Of a DNA stretch of 64,000 nt, positions 1 to 11,752 are shown one piece after another; position 1 is the first letter of the stretch, and each line of letters starts with the position of its first letter. A program made the translations under genes and the position numbers. Source of the stretch: Turritopsis dohrnii (Eukaryota > Cnidaria > Hydrozoa > Anthoathecata > Oceaniidae); assembly GCA_027922465.2 (NCBI GenBank), contig BQMF02000144.1, forward strand, positions 372,001-436,000, written 5' to 3'. A model generated the notes under the pieces. That model did not search any database. It was not told the DNA's origin and saw nothing but the letters and a program-made list of their open reading frames with translations.

Positions 1-135
1 TCATTGATTTCCCCATACATTTCTAGTAGAAAAGCCTGGTCTTGGTAATAAATATACCACAAAAGCATCAAAGGATCGTGAGCATGTTTAAGAAGATGGA
101 AATCGTCTTAAAAATAACAGAAACGACATTTTAAT

Positions 136-141
136 TTTATT
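136..141 (-). other. Candidate polyadenylation signal of the alpha-2/delta gene
   Basis: AATAAA on the minus strand, about 300 bases past the stop codon at 440. The bases around it hold no other coding signal. Position and sequence fit a poly(A) signal, but no transcript evidence is available here. Confidence 0.4.
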
Positions 142-439
142 TCAAAACTTTATTCCGAGACGTTCCGATGCCGTCACGACGTTCAACATTACCTAATTAA
201 TGTAAGAAAATTTTCAAAGGATAACCTGCGGATGTGTCAGGAAACACGAAAAGCTTCGTTAAATAAATATAGATGTAAAAAAAATAACTTGTGTTGTTTC
301 CCCGATAGAATGGAGAAAACATTAATACTCTGTGTGGAGTTGTGGAAGTATACATTATACTGTCCTTTCTACTTTCCAGGAGCATTCAAAAACACGAAAC
401 CTTATAAAAACGGGACCATTATTTTTCACAAATCTCAAT

Positions 440-3400
440 TCAGGAGCAAGCAAACAAAAAAATTGTAAAAACCAAAACTACAAACGTTCCAGCTAGCGTA
501 ATGTACATTTTTACTTTCGCTCTCTCGTCTTCCTTGGACGAACATTCGACATTATCTCCAGTAAGTTTATAACATCCATCCAACGGTATTCGGTATGGTA
601 AAGTGCGCCCACATCCATCAGATTCTCCTATTCTGATTGGTTCGTTACTGAGAATATGACTCATGGGCGTTTGAAGACATCCATTTGTAGTTCCGACAAA
701 CGCCAAATTAGTTTCGTTCAGAAGAATGTAAATAAAGTCTTGTTTGCACTCACCGGGAATGCTCCCAAAATAGTATTGACGATCATTTGTACGTTTGTAT
801 ATAGATATCTGTTTTGTGCAGCTTATATTTTTGAAAAAATAACTGGAACTTGTAACAGATCTGAACGGATGCGCTGCAGACAGGGTCACAGTAAAAAAAT
901 GACGAATCACGTTCGATAATATCATGATAAGATTGGTAAGGATATTTCGAAATGAAGAACTTTTTGAAGATGAAGATTGAAAATACATTTTCTCACATTC
1001 AGCTTGTGTGTCATTGTAAATCAGTTTTTCGTAAATCGAATGAGCAATGAACTCTCGCATCAGGTTACCATTTACAAACCCGAAAAATACTCCAACATCA
1101 TGGTTGCCTTGGCTACTAGCAACAACATAACCATTCTCATCAATCAAAAACAACTGCGAATGTCTTTCGCGTATGTGCGTGTAGCTATTTTTGCATTCAG
1201 CTAAGACCTCTACAAGATCGGTATTGAGAACATCACTGGAGAAGGACATCCCAGTCACACCCACTAGTATATTGTGATCGGTAATATGAATCCCTCTTCC
1301 TGCTGAAAGTGAAAGAGGTTCATTATTATGCATTCTGTTCGTCCGTCTCGTTACTTCCTTGATTGGGACGGTCACCACAAGCGTTTGAAATTCTTTTGTG
1401 AAAGTAAAGCTCGCTGGATGAACGTATCCTTCTTCTTGAAAAATATCTCGATTGATTTGTTGTTTCAAGGCGGTGGAGCGAAGTTCACATATGTAACCAG
1501 ACGAAGTGATGATATAAACTCCTGTTATGTTGTGTTTTTTTGACACACTTAATGACCATCTTTTCTCAGTAAAATTGGAAACAAGCGCTGACGAAACCAA
1601 GAGTTCATCGATCAGCTCTTTGTTGCATTTGTTCTCCAACTCTTTGCCGCGTTTGTTTTCCGTGCTATTTGATTGGTTTGATAAATAATCCGTGCTATTT
1701 GATTGGTTTACTAAATAATCATGAATTTCTTGGGCTGTTGGGTAAATCTTAACTGATTCTGGGAAATTGTCTTGTTCTTTTGCGCGGATATTACAGTAAA
1801 TCCATTTTGCAACTTCAACTGACTTTCCTGCTTTCTTTGTAATCAAACCTTTTAAGCCATTGCTGAAGAATTCGTGCGTCTTAGTACACGAAACAACAAG
1901 AACTTGTAGATTTTGTTTGGGGATCGCAACTCCACTACGGAAAGGTGTCTTCGCAACTGGTTGGTAACAAAACGTGACGTTATATCTGACAACCCGATTG
2001 TTTTGCCGATCAGGAAATAACCAATCTTGCTCAGCATGCATACACCCGGTCTTCTTGTCAACCATTTCCTTCAAAAGTCTTATGGAATCATTCGGGTTGA
2101 TCATGTGTTGAACTTCATTCAAAGAAACGGTGGCCGGATCGGGTAGATATCCACTTTGATCGCGAAACTTTGGATGGGTAAGAAATAGACCATTATTATT
2201 TATGGCAAAAGCGTGGCCGAACACACCCAGCTTTTTGATTGGATTTTGAAGTTCCAGTAAATTCACTCTGATATCAACACCAACGACTCCAAGTAATTGT
2301 TTGGATAATCGAGTATTACCGAATACCGGTGCAGATATTGTCGCCATCATTCCAAGTCCACCACCATCCAGGTACAAAGGTGTAAAAATGATGCTGTCAT
2401 TTTCCAGCTTTCCGATTGGTTTGCTGAGGACTTTTTGATAATCTAGAACTCCATTCCAAACGTTACCTGTGGAAATGATACAGAATACTCATTGAGAGAC
2501 CGTCACAGTCACAGAATTAAAAAACTAAACGATTTTATTGGTTGTCGGGTAATCGACGGAAGCTTTTACGAAAATTCGTATACAGAGTGCAACCCCGTTA
2601 AGTCGGACACCGTTTAAGTCGGACTTTTTGTTCGAAAATTCGAAAGTTTGAAAGGAATATTTTGAAATCAAAACAATGCATTGTATTTGTGTTCAGATTG
2701 AAACTTGGAGCCCATGGAAGGAAACCGTATCACTCACAATTTTATCAAACTATGAGCCTCGAAACATATTCTATTATTATCTTTTATTGAATATTCCCGA
2801 TAAGTCAGACTAAATTAGCAGAGTCTGATGTAAAATAAGTCAGACCAATTTTTTCGCAGCCTTGAGAGTCCGACTTAACGGGTCTGTACTGTAGAAAAAA
2901 ATAGTTTGTTTATCGTAATATCCCACTTAGTTAAAGCAAGCCATGTTCATAACACTGAAAAAACATTAACTTACTAACGGAAGGGAAATTGTAAAATCTG
3001 CCTCCATTATCACAGGCAAGCCTTTGCAATTCCTGGTCATCTTTACCAGATCCCACAATATAAGAGAAAATGACCACATCTCCATCTTGGTTAAGTTTAA
3101 ATAAACGATCGTGGAGAACGTCATTGTGCTCGACACTGTCGGCAACAAGCATGACGGCTTTCGTGCAATGTGCCGTTTCAGTGCTGCTTTTTTCATGATC
3201 GCGTAGTATGCTAAAGGCTTTTTCGAGTACATCAAGCATATTTGACGTGCCGTGTGGTGACGGCAAATTGTCGATAGCATCTTGAAACATGTCTTTGTTA
3301 CTTGATGTTGCTTGAACCAAATGCGGTGAACAGGGGGTTAAGAAATGCACTTTGTCTCGGTTGAAGTAAATAACGCTGAAAAAATCATCCTGTTGCAGTG

Positions 3401-4618
3401 TAGCGATCAGAGACTTTATAGTCACTTTGGCGATGGTGAAATGCGATCCTGTCATCGAACCACTCAAATCAACCGCAATGAGAATGTCCTTTGGAGAATT
3501 GATAGCTTGGTTATACCACAACCTTCGACGGCAATCATATAGGTCGAGTTTATCCCAGGGAGTACTAAATCATAAGGAAATCTACCTGTCAGAATTACAT
3601 GCAAAAGAATTCACATAATATTTTTGCCTTTACCCAGTGGCCAAATTTGTTGAAAAACCAATGCGAAGGAGTGCATTATTATAGAAATATACACACTATT
3701 TCAATTAAAATGCTCTTCATCGTAGTGACGATTTTGGCCAACTGAGTAATAATACAAATCTAAAAAATGACCGCTTGATGTTCAAATAATACGAAAATTG
3801 AAAATGAAAGTGTAATTTTTAGCAAGTCAGCGTTTTTTTTTCAATCTTTTTCTTCACTGCGTCATATTCACTTCACTGTTGCTAAATAATTTTATAAGAT
3901 CAACGTCATTGCTGCTAAAAAAAAAACTGAGAGGAGTTTTTATTCGTATTTGAATCTATTGTTTGGAAGCCTGGAACACAGGGAAAGAGCCATGAATTCA
4001 TTTTACTAACTTCTTGCCCGGAAATGACCTGAGCATTCCCGTTTCACTGCCAAAATATTGCCATAATAACGAAGGAATTTCTTTATGATTAGCAAGAAAG
4101 ACTTCATCCATAGGTTGTGTCCACTTTGCATCGTTCAATATTGATTTATGATTTCTGTATATATCTGTTGGCACCTGCACATAGCTTTTATTCACGTTGA
4201 CTTTTTGAACAGTGGAAAATGTCCGCTCCATCACCACATGGTTTTCAGGTTTGTTTTTTCGATTAAAATAATTGAAGGATTGTATGTTATCGTCTTCCGT
4301 GTAATTAGCATACAATTTCTCAGCCACATGTTTCAGTTTGACAACTTTCGCGATGTGTTTACCAAGGAGATCCTTCAATCTCGCCCCATACTCTTTACTC
4401 ACGTTAAAAACATCGATGCTGTCTTCGGTAAAAACCTTCTCTTCGTACAAGCCATTAAAAGTTTCTCTTAGTTTATCATAACCTGTCGTTTTTAAAAATG
4501 TCTCCTTCAGCTTTTGCTCTATTTTCTTCGCAATGTGTATTCCACATTTCATTGATAAACTGTCGCTTTTCGTTGGTGTATAGAGCAAGAAAAATATCAA
4601 TACCCTACTGTAAATCAT
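440..4618 (-). CDS. CACNA2D: Voltage-gated calcium channel alpha-2/delta subunit (CACNA2D-like), complete, 3 coding exons
   Basis: Exons on the minus strand are 4618-4011, 3564-2975 and 2466-440. They total 3225 nt, giving 1074 residues, the usual family length. Introns have GTTAGT or GTAAGT donors and AG acceptors and the phases match. An N-terminal signal peptide (MIYSRVLIFFLL) precedes the VWA-N region. The segment YDCRRRLWYNQA follows, then a VWA domain with a perfect MIDAS start, DLSGSM. The double Cache region has PVFGNTR, LLGVVGVDI and FAINNNGLFLTHP. The C-terminal part carries LFLIDENGYVV and paired cysteines, and ends in a hydrophobic segment (TLAGTFVVLVFTIFLF) with only three residues after it, consistent with membrane or GPI anchoring. 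The family traffics and tunes Cav channels from the extracellular side. CACHD1 is the main alternative, but the delta-like C-terminus fits alpha-2/delta better. Only three exons is oddly few; vertebrate genes of this family have dozens. Confidence 0.93.
2583..2891. mobile_element. MITE with pogo/Tc1-like termini, inside alpha-2/delta intron 2
   Basis: The left end begins CAGAGTGCAACCCCGTTAAG and the right end is its imperfect reverse complement (CTTAACGGGTCTGTACTG). Both ends are flanked by TA, the target duplicated by Tc1/mariner/pogo elements. There is no internal coding capacity. A second, shorter copy of the same family lies at 4980-5167. Confidence 0.75.
3628..3748. repeat. Fold-back repeat, CAGTGG(G)CAAA family, copy 1
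   Basis: A roughly 120-bp palindromic repeat begins CCCAGTGGCCAAATTTG and ends with the inverse TTTTGGCCAACTGAG. It encloses an internal hairpin around GAAGGAGTGCATTATTATAG. It sits in alpha-2/delta intron 1. Related copies lie near 10880-11025, 33140-33232 and 49305-49402. Confidence 0.55.
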
Positions 4619-4979
4619 TTTAAAACAGTTTCTAAATCAGAATTCATTGGAACTGCAATCAAAGATGTCCTCACTTAATTGACGTCATAATTCACATTAA
4701 CGATGTTCGTTTGTTTCTGTATGAACAAACCTTCTTATCAACATATGCGAACCCACAACTAAACTTTTCCCCGAATCTTAAGTTGATTTATTCAACAATA
4801 TGTGTAAACAACTTCGTGATTTCATCGTCTTCTAACCGAATGAAGACCAGTATTATGATAAGGCGAAATTTATCTCTAAAAATTGTTCATAAAATCTTCT
4901 TACCTAAACCACAGAAAACACAAAAGTAGCTTTTCGAATTGAATCGTATACACTAGCTTAGTTGGACTTATTCCGTATA

Positions 4980-5167
4980 CAGTGCAACCCCGTTACGTCG
5001 GACATTCAAGGGTCCGAAAAAATCGGTCCGGCTTAACGGGAGTCTGACTTTTCTGAACTTCATCTTAAGTCAGACTCTGTTTATTTAGTCTAAAGTGGGA
5101 CGGGGTTTTATTCCGACTTAAACAAAAGTCTGACTTAAAGGGTGTCCGACAAAACGGGTTTGCACTG
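4980..5167. mobile_element. MITE with pogo/Tc1-like termini (second copy)
   Basis: Termini CAGTGCAACCCCGTTACG and CGGGTTTGCACTG are inverted repeats flanked by TA. Internal sequence repeats the words gtccgacttaa and agtctgactt, as in the copy at 2583-2891. It lies upstream of the alpha-2/delta start codon and has no coding capacity. Confidence 0.75.
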
Positions 5168-6440
5168 TATTTTATAGACCTCTTTTGTAAGAAGGTCAAA
5201 GAATGTAATGTGTAACAGCCGAAAAGTTCTTTATCTTTCATTCTTTAAGCTCAAACCATTACCGCCATAAAACATAGTAGCAAATAGTGGCTGGGATGGT
5301 CAAGGTGGAGATCACAACTAATACAGCATTACTTGCTCCAACAGTATTTCATTTTATTCTGTAAACAGTTAAGAATATGGAAGCTCGAAAATTATTCTTG
5401 TAAGAAACGGGTGTAAATTATTTGTTTGAATAGTGTGTCTGCCTGAAGCACGTCGAATGCCTACACATGAAGCACGCGAGGATACAATTTTGCAGACTCG
5501 CCTGTGATTAATGAAATCGAATTCTGTCAGTTTCAAAAACATCAAAGAATACTGCGTTAGTGACGTCATTATACGTAGTTTGGTTTTGGGTATTTCGATC
5601 CTCTTGCAAAACGCCTTGTCACTGTCGTCGGAATCCAACTCGAACTTTAACGTATCGCGAGCCCATTTGGTTCAAACTAAGTTGGGATTTGGCCAACTTG
5701 TTTAAAAGTTGATATGGTTTGCGAAAAAGTTGACTTGACAATTTTAAAGGCTCCCTGTGACGGTTAAACCAAGTTGGCTTTCAGACCGAGTTGGTTCAAA
5801 ATCCGAGTTGACTTACGACATAAAAAAACCCAGCATAAAATGTATGACAGCAGAAATGTTAATTCTAGAAATCTAAAAAGTTCTCATCATAACAAACCAA
5901 CCGCAACGTTACCGAACAGTTCGAATGGCTCCTTTCAGAGATCTATTGAATTCTATTACAAAATATCAATTTTTAAACAAACCAATTATATGATCTGAAT
6001 AGAAATGAGGCTGTCAATGTGTAGCCGTCTCTATCAACATTGAGGAATGTGTGAACCACCTGCGCATTATATTAGCACGAACACAAAAGGGAACGTGTGA
6101 TAAATAAACTTTCTCAACCATATTAAATTTCTACCTTTTACATAATTACAATTTAAACCTTTTTTTAAACGATTTTCTTTCTGTTACCTAGCAACTGAAC
6201 AGACTTGCTTTATGAACTGTATTTCTTATCGAAAAATTTGCAGTCATGAAATTTATTAAGTTGTTTATTTGTTTCAAATTTCTGCAATTTCGGGAATCCT
6301 CTGGAGCCTTGCTTCCTCTCCATACACTCAACTCTGAACACTTCACATTCTGCTTAAAACAACCTTTTGTAACTTTTAATTTTTTGGTGAAATTCATTGA
6401 ATTTCAATGCACCTTAGCGAATGAAATTTTTTTCTGCACA
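5168..6440. other. Intergenic, no gene recognised
   Basis: AT-rich sequence without a convincing exon. Around 5670-5820 the words aagttgg and ccaactt recur in both orientations, which suggests an old inverted-repeat element, but its ends could not be defined. Confidence 0.4.
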
Positions 6441-6447
6441 CATTCAG

Positions 6448-6762
6448 GTTTCTACTATGAATTTTGGAATCACAGAAAAATAGAATCAATAAGAAATAAA
6501 TTTGAACGTTTAAACGAACACCTATTGACGGAGAAATACTGTTTGGATATCTCAGAAAAATCTAGTGGTCTGGAACGGTATTTCATCAACGTGGCTTGTA
6601 AGGTTTGGTCTCTCTTCTGATATTCAAGCCATCTAACCATAACCTTCAGAAAAACAAATATGGCTCGTATGCAGCATCAACAGACCTCTCAAACAGGATG
6701 TATTTCTTGGCACAACTTTCGGAAGCTGTGGATGTTTATCACCAGATAAGAAAACCTTGATG
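6448..6762 (+). CDS. Possible orphan exon pair, unrecognised
   Basis: An open segment at 6448-6602 is bordered by an acceptor (cacattcag) and a donor (AAG then gtttgg). It reads FYYEFWNHRKIESIRNKF and continues to ERYFINVACK. A second open segment from an acceptor at 6650 reads NKYGSYAASTDLSNRMYFLA and stops near 6762. Composition looks protein-like, but the implied intron is only 47 bases and the minus strand is also open here. No family was recognised. This may be a decayed gene or chance. Confidence 0.22.
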
Positions 6763-7443
6763 GCAACTTCAATCTGGATCGAGAAAATCCTTGAGGTTTT
6801 TGTGTATTTTTCCTGTTGCACTTACTTGACAATCACATGAACCAGGTTCCTTCATTGACTTAATTCTTTCCAACATCAAAAAGACTCACAGAACCTGTTG
6901 TAGCAGTAACCATCTGAATTTATGCTATGCTTAAAACACTCCCTCCACATAACGTGTCATGCGAAAGTTCTACTAGTAATATGTTTTTGACGATATTTCG
7001 GATGGGATCATACGAAAAGTAGGACAGGGCCTTTACATTTATTCTGGATAAAAATGTTTCAACGAAGACAGAGCTAACAACATAATTTGAAATTTTTGAA
7101 ACCTTTTGTCATCGATACTTGCATGTAGGGAAATAAGGAAATTCTGAGCTGTCAGACATTTTTAATGAAATGCCCTAAATATCCTGTCGCCCACCAAAAA
7201 AGAAGCATAATAGATTTTTTTCTGTCGGACATTTCTATATTTTTTGAGGATTTTTTGCATGGAATTTCCAACCCTGTCTTGGTGTTATTATGAACAAAAA
7301 GGATTCAAAAATATATACGTGTAATCTCCGTTTTGAAAACATATTTCAAAATGCATTCAATCCAGAGTTGACCAGTTACTCACAACTTATGTATCATTTA
7401 CGCTGTCTCGATTAACAATCATCAAAAGCTTGTTCTTATATTG
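6763..7443. other. Intergenic, no gene recognised
   Basis: AT-rich sequence with no ORF, RNA gene or clear repeat that I could support. Confidence 0.4.
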
Positions 7444-7749
7444 CTAAGTGAGGCAATTAACTTTATGTAAATAGTTGTAGCAGGGATATATGGTCTGTCG
7501 TTTGTACGCGGTATCTTTAGAATAAGGTCTGAGTACTATCTGGTTTGGAGTCGACGTGTTCGACACGTTAACAATTGTCAAGTCATTTTGCACTGCGAGT
7601 CCGTCTGTAACCATGACAACTTGAGTGTCATTATTGCTGCATGAACAACAATAGAAACCACATAAGGCGAATAATGCAACGAGAGCCACAACGCCAATAT
7701 AAATGGCCGCCTTTTCGCTATCCGATAGCTTTGCCCACCAACACTGGAG
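7444..7749 (-). CDS. Possible last exon of a single-pass membrane protein
   Basis: On the minus strand an acceptor (gtctccag) at 7750 opens a frame reading CWWAKLSDSEKAAIYIG. A strong transmembrane segment follows (VVALVALFALCGFY), then a CCSCS cluster and about 57 hydrophilic residues to a stop at 7444. Short basic/polar flanks and juxtamembrane cysteines suggest a type I membrane tail. No upstream exon in compatible phase was found and no family was recognised. A real terminal exon is plausible, but a decayed copy cannot be excluded. Confidence 0.35.
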   Translation of the reverse strand, partial: LQCWWAKLSDSEKAAIYIGVVALVALFALCGFYCCSCSNNDTQVVMVTDGLAVQNDLTIVNVSNTSTPNQIVLRPYSKDTAYKRQTIYPCYNYLHKVNCLT

Positions 7750-7931
7750 ACTTTGAAAAATAACATAGTGTCAATTCAATTGGTTATGGACCAAAGTTGT
7801 GACGCATGCGCACATAGCTTCATATTTTTCTCATTCTTCTGGTTTTTTTTTATTAAAATGAAATGTTTTTTGATGAAACTCGATAAATAATATATCTTAA
7901 ATTCTTATCGGGTAACGTTTTCAAAGTGTCT

Positions 7932-8139
7932 CTAATTTTCTTTTCTTGATTGAGAACCTTTGTTGATTTCTTTTCCAGATGGTATATCAACTTTTTCAAG
8001 TTTTCCGCAATCACCTAAATCTAAAATCTTATAAAATTAGTTGAAAGTTCGAGAAAGTAAGATTTCCTTACTATCTTGGTTAAACAAGCAAGCATCAATT
8101 ATTTCCACATTCGTCATCGAGGTCGTTTCCCAGGGCAAC
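7932..8139 (-). CDS. Possible exon pair of an unrecognised protein, C-terminal end
   Basis: Two minus-strand segments join in phase. 8139-8072 has acceptor ttgttgtag and donor GTAAGG; 8020-7932 has acceptor attttag and a TAG stop. Together they read LPWETTSMTNVEIIDACLFN, then LGDCGKLEKVDIPSGKEI and a polar tail. The consensus splice sites and agreeing phases are the evidence. The intron would be 51 bases. The family was not recognised and the 5' end was not found; this could be a transposon-derived fragment. Confidence 0.33.
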
Positions 8140-8362
8140 CTACAACAAATATGTAACAGTGATGGGAACTGAAAACGCTCAAATTTCAAGAAATTACCAG
8201 AAAGAGTTTTTTTCATAATCTTACAAGAAAAGAACTTTGTTGTTTCCTGGGATGTTAATTCAATGTCCTTTCACAAGATTTAACAAACTCAAGGCAAGTT
8301 TCAACGTTGAAAAGTTGCTTGTCACAATTTCCAACATTGATTCCTTCATAGTTGTTGCTGTT

Positions 8363-8506
8363 TTGCCCCAATACCCCAATATGTAATAGCTTCCGCCAAT
8401 ATCTAATAACTTCCACCCATTTGTAATACCTGACATAATTTGTAATAAACTTTGCGCCAATTTGAAAAATACAAATAGGGTCAAATTATTACAAATTGGG
8501 GCACAA
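8363..8506. repeat. Short inverted-repeat element (TGCCCCAAT termini)
   Basis: It begins ttttgccccaatacccc and ends aaattggggcacaac. Between the ends, variants of caatatgtaatagctt and atttgtaata recur about five times. It is about 140 bp and non-coding, probably a small MITE. Confidence 0.45.
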
Positions 8507-8519
8507 CAATTCATCATGT

Positions 8520-9290
8520 TTGATTAGGTTACGCTATACTCAGGCTCCAACCAAAGTAGACTTATGTTGATTTTATGACCACTATGTTATTCTAGAAAAC
8601 CATGGGTTTGATAGAAATCCAAATCTTTCGCGTCAAAATGTATCAAATGTTGTTTGATTCAGATTTCAAAAAGAAAAAATACAAATTTCGTAGACGAACT
8701 TAGCAATACAAAACCAAGTCATAGAATCAAATTTTAAGATGTTTGCGGAAAGAAAGAAAATGGAAGCTAAAAAATCAAATTCAATCTTTCGGATGTCGTG
8801 TTTAATAGGGTCGGCGCTTATAACAAAATGAAAAATGAGATAAAAGCAGACTTTAGACAACAATGTTTTCTTTACATTAAAAAATTTAAGAAAGATTGAG
8901 GGAAAGAATAAATATATAAAATATATAAATATATATTCACATTACACAAACAAAGAATATCAATATCACTGTTGCTTCACCATATGAAAAGTTTCATAAC
9001 TTTCATTGACGTTAGAATCGAAAATATGAAAAGGATTTTCAGAAGGTTGCCCTTAATCCAGTGCTTTAGTTGCAGCGGCAGCCGATCAAGACGAATACTG
9101 ATCAAGAAGGTGTCAGAAAAGAAAATTTTAGTGGGACATTTACTAAAAGAACTGTTAAAAATCGTAGCATTTTTTTAAGATACGGGAATACGGTTTGAAT
9201 GTTCAATTAAATTTTATGCAAAAAGTGGATGAACTTGTAAGTAGACAAATAAATCTATTAAACTTTTAAAACTATTTCTTATTTGACCTG
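8520..9290. other. Intergenic, no gene recognised
   Basis: AT-rich, with a short TATAAA-type simple repeat near 8895-8940. No supported coding or RNA feature. Confidence 0.4.
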
Positions 9291-9295
9291 CTTTC

Positions 9296-9410
9296 TAATA
9301 AACGCCGCTTTTCAAGATGCGGCGTTCTTTAGAAGGCGGCGTTTATTACAAATGTTTGGCTATTAGTGCGGCGTTTAAAAGAAGGGGGCGTTTATTAGGG
9401 GAAATACGGT
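9296..9410. repeat. Palindromic GCGGCGTTTATTA repeat
   Basis: The word gcggcgttt occurs in direct and inverted orientation at 9301-9385 (aacgccgc, gcggcgttct, ggcggcgtttatta, gcggcgttta). It is GC-rich against an AT-rich background, typical of a fold-back MITE. Confidence 0.5.
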
Positions 9411-9419
9411 ACCCGCCTG

Positions 9420-9765
9420 CTGGGACTGATCCCCCCAAATTAATCTACTAAAACCAACAATGCCCGTAAAAGTTCAGAAAAGGCTTATTTAGTTTCCTGC
9501 GCCAACCCTGTTAGAATTATAGAAAAAGGGGGGAAGACTGGATAAAAAAGTCTCAGCTGTTTTTACGGCAGTTGGCATCTGATTTTATGTCAATAGGTAA
9601 GAGATAAAACAGAACAATTTTAAAATGGTCGAATTGCTTTGTCCGTTAAAATGTTGGTCGGTACAAATTTTCGTCGACCCAAATTTTTCGTCCGTACAAG
9701 TTTTCGTCACCTCACCAAAATTTCGTCGTTTTCGACCGACAAAGCTTTTACCGATATGTAGTAGC
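9420..9765 (+). repeat. Dispersed repeat, copy 1 (shared with 44335-44580)
   Basis: Matching blocks include ccaacaatgc(c/a)cgtaaaag, ggataaaaaag, and gtcggtacaaatt followed by tttcggccgacaaag-type sequence. The same order occurs at 44335-44580. The open frame over this stretch is repeat-derived, not a gene. Confidence 0.6.
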
Positions 9766-10159
9766 AACCAAAGTAGTTTTTTCTCCCGATTTTATTTTAC
9801 AATTTTTACGGTACTGTTAGTCTTCTCCGATTTGAAGTTTCGGATTGTCGATATTTTGGTCGCAATATTCCCAAAAAAACCGACGCAATCTTTCGATGCA
9901 ATCTTTGATCAAATGCTATCACAGGTGTGTTAGTATTTCCTTTGCTTCTGTTCATTGAGGAGGTTTCATGGACAAGTTTTTTTGTTTTTGTATCTTTTTC
10001 TGTTTATATTCATGTTATTGCGAATGTTTTTAATTAAGAATCATAATCGATCTAATAATAACCCTGGGTACAAGGTTGATTGAGTCGGTTCACATATCCA
10101 AGCCAGTTTAAAAGTTTTCTCGATAGTTTGTTAATGTACCATATTGAAACATTGTATAC

Positions 10160-10306
10160 CTTGTAAAATTTGTCTGGGTTATTGAGGTAAAAGGTCCGGC
10201 TTTTCAAACAATTCAAGTTTTCAGCAGCAATAAGTTTTTTTTCAACATGATACCATGGACGTTCATGATGATACATAAACGATCTCCTAAGCCGCACCAT
10301 GTTCTT
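10160..10306 (-). CDS. Possible orphan exon, unrecognised protein
   Basis: A 147-base open segment (49 codons, phase 0 at both ends) lies between acceptor ttatttag and donor GTATAC on the minus strand. It reads MVRLRRSFMYHHERPWYHVE, then AAENLNCLKSRTFYLNNPDK. Residue use is protein-like with no low complexity. No other exons in compatible phase were found within several kb and the family was not recognised. Confidence 0.3.
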
Positions 10307-10309
10307 CTA

Positions 10310-11750
10310 AATAACCCCTAAATAATCTCGTTTTATGGGTGACTTCGCAGTTGTAGACTGATCTGTCAAAATATTTTATTTCAAAAATCCAGGGGCAAAG
10401 GTTCGTCAATATCACATAACCAAATACGAATTAAAGAGGTGTCATTTTCGAAACTATATTTGAAACTTAAAATATAGGGTTACAGGTAAGCCAATATAGT
10501 GTTTGTATTCTTAAGTTCACATCGAAGGAAGTTCTTAATTTCACTAGCATTCATCTATAATATCATTTTACGACAAGTTCCAGTCAAATTCTCAAATTGT
10601 TGAATAAAACAGCTCATAGCCAAAATAGTTAATTTAAAAGATTCCACATCTTGTCTAGATCAAGATGGCGGGAAGACAAGTCCTGAAGAAAGTTAGATAT
10701 TTCAAAGAAAAAGCATTCAAATGGACAATGGTCAAGCGAATTGAAAAATAGGACATTCCCTGTAGTTAATCCAGCAACTGGAGAGGTAATCGGGTTTGTG
10801 TACTTTTGAATTTAAGGGACTGGATTTATTTTTGTTCATTTTTACCAAAATAAATCCGATCGGATATCGTTTATGCGCAATAAAAATTAGTGTAAATGTG
10901 GTGGCAAAATCGTCAAAAGTCACTGTGATGAAGAGTATTTTCAATAGAAATAGTGTGTATATTTCTATAAAAATGTACTTCTTCGCAGTGGTTTTTCTAT
11001 AAATTTGCCTAATGGGTATTTTCGAGTGTTTTGATCGCAATAAAATGTCTCAGTTAATTAGGTAATAATGAACGACTATAGATCAGGATTCCTCCATATC
11101 AAGACAAGGCATTAGATCAATCAGGAAATTTTTATGATTGAATACTCGAATACCAAAGAGTGTTTTCCTGCGTACAGGTTTGAAAAGTATGAAAATATTT
11201 GAAATAATCAAAATGTGAAATATTGAAAACAAACAAAATGGTGTAGTAGCTACCTTCGAGTACCATTTTCCAATTTGAAAATTATCACCGTACATTTTTA
11301 CCACCTCCAAATTTTCAATGAAATTGCACCATTGAATTGATCAAGTCAGTAACAATTAACTTTTTCCACGTGCAATTCCATAAAAGAGTCTACGTGACAC
11401 TTGAAACTAAGCGTTAAAAAAAGAATAATAATAAAGTTTACGATAGTTCCTCAGACGTTTATGCTTCCTGTTTTCGCAGAGGGAAACATGTTATTTCCAT
11501 CTGATCTCTCTCCTTAAATCAGTGATTCCAAAATCGAATGATAAGACATAGCGTGGAGTAAAAATAAGCGAAAATAAGAAAAAAAGTAAAAATAAACTAC
11601 TTAGTACACAGAATGTCAGTGAACCAAAGGAAATATGACTTTGCAAAAGTACTTTGGTTTATGGTTTCAAATGTAAGGAATTAGTAAAAGGGTATAATTT
11701 GGATTTCGTAGACTTAAATTCAATTTATTGTTAACGTTTTTATTGTGCAT
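10310..11750. other. Intergenic with one fold-back repeat, no gene recognised
   Basis: It contains a degenerate copy of the CAGTGGGCAAA fold-back family at about 10880-11025 (tgaagagtattttcaatag hairpin). The rest is AT-rich with no supported gene. Confidence 0.4.
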
Positions 11751-11752
11751 AG

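Noticed and set aside
6246..6447. Signal-peptide-like start of a longer plus-strand frame
   Set aside because: The N-terminal part is AT-driven hydrophobic sequence; only the portion after the acceptor at 6448 looks even weakly coding.
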